Shown here in pieces: positions 6,818 to 11,957 of a DNA stretch of 11,957 nucleotides; positions within the stretch are counted from its first letter, which is position 1, and each line of letters starts with the position of its first letter. The translations under genes were made by a program, and so were the position numbers. The notes beneath the pieces were generated by a model, which searched no databases, had not been told where the DNA came from, and saw only the letters and a program-made list of their open reading frames with translations. The DNA is from Azovibrio restrictus (GTDB lineage Bacteria; Pseudomonadota; Gammaproteobacteria; Burkholderiales; Rhodocyclaceae): assembly GCA_003252145.1 (NCBI GenBank), contig QKDJ01000220.1:1-11957 (forward strand), written 5' to 3'.

Positions 6818-7788
6818 GAGTTGTCCGGATACAGGGCCAGGGCCTGGAGGCAGCGTTGGCAATGGGCGGCACCGCTGGCAGCGGGAATCGTTCGGGAGGG
6901 CAGTGTCAGGCTGTAGCGGAGTCCCTGACGTTCCGCCTGCAATACCCAGCCGGTCAGGATGGAGAGCCGGGTTTCGTCATCGCCCGCGGTGCTGGTCCAG
7001 GCCAGCTCCAGGTCTTCATTGCGTCCTTCGCCGAATACCTTGACCAGCAGGGGCTTTTGCCCCTGTTCCCGGGCCGCTGCTTTCCAGGCCACATGGCGGA
7101 GGGTTTCTGCCGGCTGCCGCTCTCTCAAGCCGGAGAAATCCCCGTGTCCCTCCTGGACAATGGCGTGACTATCTCCCTGGAAACTGCCTCCTGGGGGTAA
7201 GGGGGTAAAGCTGGGAGCGGGGTAGACCAGCAGACGGGTGTGGGGCCAGGGATGGCTCCAGGTTCGGTACCAACCCAAGGGATAGGTGCTGGAGAGGGTC
7301 AGGCGCGGCATGGCAAACCAGCCTCGCTGATGGGTGGCCATATCCAGGGTGACCCAACCTTTGTCCTGTTTAAGCTGCAGATCAAGCCGTCGAGGCATGG
7401 CTTGGCGTTCCAGCTGCCATTCCAGGGCTGATCTGGGGCGGCCGTCTGGGTTGCTGACCTGGATGCGAAAACTGCCCGGCTCACCCGCATGCACCGATGG
7501 GCCCGGTTGGGCCTGGATTTCCAGGCCCAGTAAGTTCCGTTGGGCATGCAGCATGCTGATCAACCCCAGGCTGGCTAACAAAAAGACCAGGGCATGGCCC
7601 AGGGCCAACTGGTAATTGATGGCGCCCAGGAGCATGAGAATCAAGGTAATGCCGAACAGCAGCCCGGAACGATTGGGCAGGATGTAGATGCGACGCCGAC
7701 CCAGCCGGACCACTCCAGGCTCGGCACTGTGGGGGGGAATCAGCTTGCTCAGCCACCCCTGACGTTTGGGTGAAGAGGCTTGCGACAT
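6814..7788 (-). CDS. DUF58 domain membrane protein
   Basis: A 324-residue protein with two adjacent membrane spans near residues 42-58 and 63-80, followed by a cytosolic or peripheral domain. The DUF58 signature is GDFSGLRERQPAETLRHVAWKAAAR (216-240), corresponding to the family pattern of an acidic residue, LRxYxxGDxxRxIxWKAxAR. In this copy the usual GD before LR is replaced by AE. DUF58 proteins often have a von Willebrand-A-like fold and occur next to MoxR ATPases. A role as partner or substrate adaptor of MoxR is inferred from such pairs. The start overlaps the moxR stop (TGATG, 7786-7790) and the stop overlaps the tgpA start (ATGA). No Shine-Dalgarno sequence is visible. Confidence 0.9.
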   Translation of the reverse strand: MSQASSPKRQGWLSKLIPPHSAEPGVVRLGRRRIYILPNRSGLLFGITLILMLLGAINYQLALGHALVFLLASLGLISMLHAQRNLLGLEIQAQPGPSVHAGEPGSFRIQVSNPDGRPRSALEWQLERQAMPRRLDLQLKQDKGWVTLDMATHQRGWFAMPRLTLSSTYPLGWYRTWSHPWPHTRLLVYPAPSFTPLPPGGSFQGDSHAIVQEGHGDFSGLRERQPAETLRHVAWKAAAREQGQKPLLVKVFGEGRNEDLELAWTSTAGDDETRLSILTGWVLQAERQGLRYSLTLPSRTIPAASGAAHCQRCLQALALYPDNS

Positions 7789-8717
7789 CAGGGAATGGGA
7801 ACGCTCTGCATCAGGGTGATGACTTCGGCTTCGCTGGCGTGCCCGTCATGATTGACCGGTTGCAGGCGATGGGTCGCCAGGGCGGGAAAAACCACCTGAA
7901 TATCGTCGGGCAGGACAGCGGCGCGGCCCTCCAGGTAGGCCCAGGCCCGAGCGGCTGCCAGAAGGCCCAATCCTGCCCGGGGGGAAAGCCCGTGTCGAAA
8001 CAGTCCGGATTGGCGGGAGGCATCAAGGAGTGCCTGGACATAATCCAGGAGTGCGGGAGAGGCGTGGAGCTGGGAGGCTGCAAGCTGATGGGCTTCCAGG
8101 GCCTCAGGGTTGAGTTCTGCAAGCAGGGTTTCCAGGGATTCGCGCCGATCCCCCTGTTCCAGCAGTTGTCTTTCTGCCTGTCTATCCGGATAACCCAGGC
8201 GAATACGCAAGAGGAAACGGTCCAGCTGGGATTCCGGTAAGGGAAAGGTGCCGATCTGGTGGGATGGATTCTGGGTGGCGATGACGAAGAAGGGGCGGGG
8301 TAGGGGCCGGGTTTCCCCTTCTACAGTCACCTGGCGCTCTTCCATGGCTTCCAGGAGGGCACTCTGGGTCTTGGGGGTGCCCCGATTGATTTCATCGGCC
8401 AGCAGCACCTGAGTGAAAACGGGCCCGGGAATGAAACGGAAATGCCCGCTTTCCCGTTCGTAAATGGAGACCCCAAGAATATCCGCAGGCAGCAGATCGC
8501 TGGTGAACTGAACACGGGAGAAACTGAGTCCCAGCAGACGGGAGAGGGTGTGGGCTAGTGTGGTTTTCCCAAGACCTGGCACATCTTCGATCAGCAGGTG
8601 CCCGCGCGCCACCAGGCAGGCGAGCGCCAGTTGCAGTTCCCGTGGCTTGCCCAGAATCACATGACCGGCCTTGCTCAATACGGATTGCAGGGTGGCGGGA
8701 GTGGTTGGTGTGGGCAT
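7788..8717 (-). CDS. MoxR-family AAA+ ATPase
   Basis: A 309-residue AAA+ protein of the MoxR subfamily (AAA_3), thought to act as a chaperone that matures or inserts envelope-associated complexes. Walker A is VPGLGKTT (46-53), Walker B LLADEIN (105-111, Asp108/Glu109), sensor 1 Asn150 in IATQNP, and the arginine/sensor-2 region is SPRAGLGLL in the lid domain. GTFPLPESQLDRFLLR (156-171) is highly typical of MoxR. I chose the ATG at 8717 because GGAG lies 5 bases upstream and because MoxR proteins begin just before the ILGKP-like helix. The frame is open to 8957, but that part runs through the promoter region and into the divergent gene. It is the first gene of the moxR-DUF58-tgpA-mltB operon. 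Confidence 0.93.
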   Translation of the reverse strand: MPTPTTPATLQSVLSKAGHVILGKPRELQLALACLVARGHLLIEDVPGLGKTTLAHTLSRLLGLSFSRVQFTSDLLPADILGVSIYERESGHFRFIPGPVFTQVLLADEINRGTPKTQSALLEAMEERQVTVEGETRPLPRPFFVIATQNPSHQIGTFPLPESQLDRFLLRIRLGYPDRQAERQLLEQGDRRESLETLLAELNPEALEAHQLAASQLHASPALLDYVQALLDASRQSGLFRHGLSPRAGLGLLAAARAWAYLEGRAAVLPDDIQVVFPALATHRLQPVNHDGHASEAEVITLMQSVPIP

Positions 8718-8897
8718 GGGGGCTCCGGTATCTGGCGAAAACAGGGAATTGGGACAGATTCTGGATGATAAAAGGAATCTTCCGGGTCGCTTGTCGTGCG
8801 GGCAGGCTTGGGTCGATAATGACATAGATAAACCCTTGGATCGAGTTGTAGCCGGGTTTTCAGGGGAAACTATAACTAGAGAAAAGAGACGATTTAC
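8718..8897. promoter_or_regulatory. divergent intergenic region between moxR and the HDAC-like gene
   Basis: 180 bases separate two outward-facing start codons. Toward moxR there is a ribosome binding site (CTCC on the plus strand at 8723-8726, read as GGAG) but no convincing -35/-10 pair; ATGATA at 8765-8770 reads TATCAT on the minus strand and is the best -10 candidate. Toward the deacetylase there is TATAAC at 8871-8876. I found no clear operator palindrome. Confidence 0.5.
8846..8876 (+). promoter_or_regulatory. weak candidate promoter of the HDAC-like gene
   Basis: TATAAC at 8871-8876 matches the -10 consensus at 5 of 6 positions. The nearest -35-like hexamer is TTGTAG at 8846-8851 with a long 19-base spacer. 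A start near 8883 would leave a very short leader before the GTG at 8898. Confidence 0.35.
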
Positions 8898-9821
8898 GTG
8901 ACGACTGCCTTCATTACCCACCGGGACTGCCAGCTGCACGACATGGGCGCCCACCATCCGGAATCACCCAGCCGTCTGAGTGCTATCAATGATTACCTGA
9001 TCGCTCAGGGCATTGATGCCTATTTTGTTTATTACGATGCGCCCCTGGCGACCATCGAGCAGCTGCATCGGGTCCATCCCGCTTCCCATCTGGAGCGCCT
9101 CAAGCGCTCATCCCCGGAGCATGGTGTGGTGCACCTGGACCCGGATACCGCCATGAATCCCCATACCTGGAAGGCTGCCCTGCGCTCTGCCGGAGCCGGG
9201 GTGATGGCGGTGGATCTGGTCATGTCCGGCGAAGTGGAAAATGCCTTTTGCGCCATCCGCCCTCCCGGCCACCATGCGGAGCGGGAAAATGCCATGGGCT
9301 TTTGCTTCATCAATAATGTGGCGGTTGCCGCTCGGCACGCTTTGGAAGTTCATGGTCTGGAGCGGGTGGCGGTCATCGATTTCGATGTGCATCACGGTAA
9401 CGGCACCGAGGATATTTTCAAGGGTGATGAGCGAGTGCTCATGTGCAGCATCTTCCAGCATCCCTTCTTCCCCTATAGTGGTGCCGAGAACCCCGCACCC
9501 AACATGTGCAATGTTCCTCTGCCGGCCTATTCCGGCGGTGAAGAATTCATGGGGGCTGTGCAGGATGTCTGGATGCCGCGCCTGAAGGATTTCAAGCCCC
9601 AGATGGTTTTCATTTCTGCCGGGTTTGACGGGCACTACGAAGACGATATGGGCGGCTTGAAGTTGCTTGAAAAGGACTATGCCTGGGTCACCGAGCAGCT
9701 GAAAAAACTGGCAGCTGAAACGGCGGGCAAGCGAGTCGTTTCACTCTTGGAAGGTGGCTACGTGCTTTCTTCCTTGTCCCGTAGCGTGGGAGCCCATCTG
9801 CGCGCCCTGGCGGACCTCTGA
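8898..9821 (+). CDS. histone deacetylase-like (class II, acetoin-utilisation/acetylpolyamine amidohydrolase family) protein
   Basis: A 307-residue zinc hydrolase of the arginase/deacetylase fold, predicted to remove acetyl groups from lysines, polyamines or other small amines. Key residues are the catalytic His pair 125/126 in RPPGHHAE, zinc ligands Asp163 and His165 in DFDVHHGNGTEDIF, zinc ligand Asp244 in SAGFDGHYED, and the oxyanion Tyr288 in EGGY. The start is GTG at 8898; using the ATG at residue 16 would remove conserved N-terminal residues (THxxCxxHxxGxxHPE). Only a weak AGAG ribosome binding site lies 9 bases upstream. The gene stands alone, divergent from moxR and followed by a hairpin. 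The true substrate cannot be told from sequence. Confidence 0.93.
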   Translation: MTTAFITHRDCQLHDMGAHHPESPSRLSAINDYLIAQGIDAYFVYYDAPLATIEQLHRVHPASHLERLKRSSPEHGVVHLDPDTAMNPHTWKAALRSAGAGVMAVDLVMSGEVENAFCAIRPPGHHAERENAMGFCFINNVAVAARHALEVHGLERVAVIDFDVHHGNGTEDIFKGDERVLMCSIFQHPFFPYSGAENPAPNMCNVPLPAYSGGEEFMGAVQDVWMPRLKDFKPQMVFISAGFDGHYEDDMGGLKLLEKDYAWVTEQLKKLAAETAGKRVVSLLEGGYVLSSLSRSVGAHLRALADL

Positions 9822-9847
9822 TTTACAAACCATGACACTGTTTTGCT

Positions 9848-9872
9848 CCGAGGGCGCGTTTCGCGCCCTCGG
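9848..9872 (+). terminator. strong GC hairpin after the HDAC-like gene, terminator-like but without an adjacent T tract
   Basis: CCGAGGGCGCG (9848-9858) and CGCGCCCTCGG (9862-9872) form a perfect 11-bp stem around a TTT loop. It starts 26 bases after the stop codon. No T run follows directly; the first T-rich stretch (TTCTTTTTT, 9895-9903) is over 20 bases on. It may act as a terminator, a transcript 3'-end stabiliser, or both. Confidence 0.5.
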
Positions 9873-9887
9873 GCCTTCGGGTACAAT
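9860..9887 (+). promoter_or_regulatory. candidate promoter for dapA-bamC overlapping the hairpin
   Basis: TACAAT at 9882-9887 is a 5-of-6 match to a -10 element. The best -35 at suitable spacing is poor: TTCGCG at 9860-9865, 16-base spacer, inside the hairpin. Transcription would begin near 9893-9895, about 24 bases before the dapA ATG. A promoter is needed somewhere here if the hairpin stops upstream transcription. Confidence 0.4.
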
Positions 9888-9917
9888 CTCCCACTTCTTT
9901 TTTAAGCCACTGAACCC

Positions 9918-10796
9918 ATGATTACCGGATCCATCGTTGCCGTTGTCACCCCCATGTTCGAGGATGGCAGTCTTGATTTCGACGCCCTGAAGAAGCTGGT
10001 TGATTTCCATGTGGCCGAGAAAACGGACGGTATCGTGATCGTGGGAACGACGGGGGAGTCTCCCACCGTCAATGTGGAAGAGCATTGCGCCCTTATCAAG
10101 GCTACGGTGGAACATGCCGCCGGTCGTGTGCCCGTGATTGCGGGCACAGGGGCCAATTCCACGGCTGAGGCCATTGAACTGACCCGCTTTGCCAAGTCTG
10201 CCGGTGTGGATGCCGTGCTGTCCGTGGTGCCCTACTACAACAAGCCCACCCAGGAAGGGCTGTATCAGCATTTCCGTTCCATCGCTGAAGGTGTGGATAT
10301 CCCGGTAATCCTGTACAACGTACCGGGTCGGACCGTGGCTGATATGGCCAATGACACCGCTCTGCGCCTGGCGCAGATTCCTAATGTGGTGGGCATCAAG
10401 GATGCGACCGGCAACATTGATCGGGCTTGTGATCTGATTGCCCGTGCGCCCAAGGATTTTGCCCTGTACAGCGGTGATGACATGACCTGTATGGCGACCA
10501 TCCTGCTGGGCTTCCACGGCACCATTTCCGTAACTGCCAATGTGGCACCCCGCCTGATGCACGACATGTGTGTGGCTGCGGCAGCCGGTGACGGCAAGTT
10601 GGCCCGCGATCTGCATTTCCGTCTCTTGGGCCTGCATCGTGATCTGTTTTGTGAAGCCAATCCCATTCCTGTGAAATGGGCTGTGGAGCAGTTGGGCCTG
10701 ATGGGAAGCGGTATTCGTCTTCCGCTGACTCCTCTGGGAGCAGCAGGTAAGGAAAAGGTTCTGGCTGCCATGCGGCAGGCCGGTGTGAAGGCTTGA
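9918..10796 (+). CDS. dapA: 4-hydroxy-tetrahydrodipicolinate synthase
   Basis: A 292-residue TIM-barrel aldolase, the same length as E. coli DapA. It condenses pyruvate with aspartate semialdehyde, the first committed step to diaminopimelate (peptidoglycan) and lysine. The Schiff-base lysine is Lys161 in VVGIKDATG. The proton-relay residues Thr44 (GTTGESPT), Tyr107 (VVPYYNKP) and Tyr133 (LYNVPGRT) are present, as is Arg138, which binds the aspartate semialdehyde carboxylate. The ATG at 9918 starts directly at the conserved [13 protein letters not shown]; no good Shine-Dalgarno sequence precedes it. bamC follows 12 bases after the stop, as in the known dapA-nlpB arrangement. Lysine feedback residues were not assessed. 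Confidence 0.98.
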   Translation: MITGSIVAVVTPMFEDGSLDFDALKKLVDFHVAEKTDGIVIVGTTGESPTVNVEEHCALIKATVEHAAGRVPVIAGTGANSTAEAIELTRFAKSAGVDAVLSVVPYYNKPTQEGLYQHFRSIAEGVDIPVILYNVPGRTVADMANDTALRLAQIPNVVGIKDATGNIDRACDLIARAPKDFALYSGDDMTCMATILLGFHGTISVTANVAPRLMHDMCVAAAAGDGKLARDLHFRLLGLHRDLFCEANPIPVKWAVEQLGLMGSGIRLPLTPLGAAGKEKVLAAMRQAGVKA

Positions 10797-10800
10797 GGAG
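10795..10800 (+). promoter_or_regulatory. strong ribosome binding site of bamC
   Basis: GAGGAG with an 8-base spacer to the ATG at 10809. It partly overlaps the dapA stop codon (10794-10796), so bamC is set up for its own initiation within the dapA transcript. This contrasts with the other gene junctions in the window, most of which lack such a site. Confidence 0.75.
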
Positions 10801-10808
10801 AGCAATAG

Positions 10809-11930
10809 ATGCGCAGGGTTTCCCCGTTGTTGTTGGGCTTGCTGGCCATTTCTCTAAGTGGCTGTTCATCCCTGATTCCGGAAAGCAAGAAAATTGATTA
10901 CAAGTCTGCAGGCAAGGCGCCAACGCTGGAGGTGCCTCCTGACCTGACCCAGTTGTCCCGGGATGACCGTTTTGCTGTGCCTGACTTCTCCGGTCGTGGC
11001 AGCGCCACTTATTCCGAATACAGCGCTGAGCGCAGCCCTGGTGCCCTGGCTCAGAATACAGAAGTACTGCCTACGGTCGACAATGTGCGTGTCGAGCGGG
11101 CGGGAAGTGAGCGCTGGCTGGTGGTGACCATGCCGGCGGACCGACTCTGGGACTCCGTCAAGGGCTTCTGGCAGGAATTGGGCTTCATCATCGTTACCGA
11201 GGTGCCTGAAGCAGGTATCATGGAAACGGACTGGGCCGAAAACCGGGCCAAGATTCCAGACGATATCTTCCGTAATACCCTGGGCAAGCTGCTGGACTCC
11301 CTGTATTCCACTGGCGAACGGGACAAGTTCCGGACCCGTTTCGAGCCGGGCGTCAAACCTGGCACCATGGATGTCTTCATCAGTCATCGCCGGATGGAGG
11401 AAGTCTTTACCTCTACCGCCCAGGAGGATACTCGTTGGCAACCTGCTAGTCCCGATCCGGAACTGGAAGCAGAAATGCTGCGTCGCCTGATGGTTCGTCT
11501 TGGCTCGGATGAGCGGCGTGCCGAGGCTGCCATGGCGACTGCCAAGGTGGAAAGTCGCGCCAAGTTGGTTCGTACGGGTGATGGCGGTATGCTGCAGGTG
11601 GAAGACCGCTTTGACCGAGCTTGGCGTCGCGTGGGTCTGGCACTGGATCGAGTGGGCTTCACCGTTGAGGACCGTGATCGCAGCCGGGGTATTTACTTTG
11701 TGCGCTATGTGGATCCGGATGCGGATAGCAAGAAGAAGGAAGAAGGTTGGTTGTCCAAGCTTGCTGTCTGGAAGAAGGATGAGAAGGTTTCGACCCAGAT
11801 CCAGTACCGCATTTATGTGAAGGAAGAGGGTGAAAATACCCAGGTGCAGGTGCTGACTCCTGAGGGCGGTACAGACCGTTCCGAAACTGCCCGTAAGATT
11901 CTCGGGTTGCTACTGGATCAGTTGAAGTAA
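10809..11930 (+). CDS. bamC: BamC (NlpB) outer-membrane assembly lipoprotein
   Basis: A 373-residue lipoprotein precursor of the Bam complex, which inserts beta-barrel proteins into the outer membrane. The signal peptide ends in lipobox LSGC with the lipidated Cys at residue 19. The following segment is the conserved extended N-terminal region that contacts BamD (IDYKSAGKAPTLEVPPDLTQLSRDDRFAVP, about 29-58). Two helix-grip domains follow, approximately 95-215 (starting near RAGSERWLVV) and 250-373 (from LQVEDRFDRAWRRVGLALDRVGF). A Ser/Tyr-rich stretch (60-80) and a charged linker join them. The start is supported by GAGGAG at 10795-10800, 8 bases before the ATG and overlapping the dapA stop region. 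Slightly longer than E. coli BamC (344 residues). Confidence 0.93.
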   Translation: MRRVSPLLLGLLAISLSGCSSLIPESKKIDYKSAGKAPTLEVPPDLTQLSRDDRFAVPDFSGRGSATYSEYSAERSPGALAQNTEVLPTVDNVRVERAGSERWLVVTMPADRLWDSVKGFWQELGFIIVTEVPEAGIMETDWAENRAKIPDDIFRNTLGKLLDSLYSTGERDKFRTRFEPGVKPGTMDVFISHRRMEEVFTSTAQEDTRWQPASPDPELEAEMLRRLMVRLGSDERRAEAAMATAKVESRAKLVRTGDGGMLQVEDRFDRAWRRVGLALDRVGFTVEDRDRSRGIYFVRYVDPDADSKKKEEGWLSKLAVWKKDEKVSTQIQYRIYVKEEGENTQVQVLTPEGGTDRSETARKILGLLLDQLK

Positions 11931-11957
11931 TGGGTTCATGAATATAGAAAAGGCCCG

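Noticed and set aside
8718..8957. 80-residue N-terminal extension of the MoxR protein
   Set aside because: It would run through the divergent promoter region and into the start of the deacetylase gene. The ATG at 8717 has a GGAG ribosome binding site and begins where MoxR proteins normally begin.
9741..10805. Long minus-strand open frame (354 codons) opposite dapA and the preceding hairpin
   Set aside because: It lies antisense to a canonical DapA with all catalytic residues, crosses the intergenic hairpin and promoter region, and its translation shows no recognisable domain. It is a by-product of codon bias in dapA.
11931..11957. Start of a new gene at the ATG at 11938, or the left arm of a terminator (AAAAGGCCCG at the window edge)
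   Set aside because: Only 20 bases follow the ATG and there is no ribosome binding site. The AAAAGGCCCG end looks like a terminator arm, but its partner would lie outside the window, so neither can be supported.
1..11957. CRISPR arrays, tRNA or rRNA genes, insertion sequences, toxin-antitoxin or defence genes
   Set aside because: No direct-repeat arrays, terminal inverted repeats, transposase-like frames or RNA gene signatures were seen on either strand. Essentially all bases belong to recognisable conserved genes.

Overview
The window is a gene-dense stretch of a Gram-negative proteobacterial chromosome with moderately high GC content. The gene order (surE-pcm-nlpD-rpoS facing a lytic transglycosylase), the short H-NS-type protein ending in a GRGRKP motif, and the dapA-bamC pair fit a betaproteobacterium, possibly of the Rhodocyclales or a related group. 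This placement is inferred from family resemblance and synteny only; there is no rRNA marker here. All complete genes are intact. I see no mobile element, CRISPR array, tRNA, rRNA or sign of recent transfer.

Left block, plus strand (1-3832): the C-terminal end of a ZapE/AFG1-type cell-division ATPase; a promoter-like stretch; an H-NS-family nucleoid protein; and, ten bases after it, surE, pcm, nlpD and rpoS. The last four are joined by three consecutive ATGA stop/start overlaps with no recognisable Shine-Dalgarno sequence at the internal starts. This is the classic stationary-phase and survival cluster: nucleotide phosphatase, isoaspartyl repair, amidase-activator lipoprotein and sigma S. A good intrinsic terminator for the rpoS transcript lies inside the 3' end of the convergent gene.

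Middle block, minus strand (8717 down to 3839): moxR (AAA+ ATPase), a DUF58 membrane protein, a TgpA-type membrane transglutaminase and an MltB-type lytic transglycosylase. The junctions are TGATG, ATGA and a 3-base gap, so this is very probably one operon. It suggests an envelope module in which an AAA+/DUF58 pair works with a periplasmic transglutaminase-like enzyme and a murein-cleaving enzyme. This is the most interesting functional hypothesis in the window. The MoxR-DUF58-TgpA trio is a known recurrent association whose biochemistry is poorly understood.

Right block, plus strand (8898-11957): a class II HDAC-like deacetylase starting with GTG and divergent from moxR; a strong GC-rich hairpin followed by a promoter-like -10 element; dapA (lysine and peptidoglycan precursor synthesis); and bamC (outer-membrane protein assembly lipoprotein). 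dapA and bamC are 12 bases apart, as in the enterobacterial dapA-nlpB operon.

Overall this is a conserved housekeeping region with an envelope and stationary-phase theme. I do not see a clearly new defence or mobile system. The points worth a second look are the operon architecture, the embedded rpoS terminator, the hns linkage to rpoS and the addition of mltB to the moxR-DUF58-tgpA unit.
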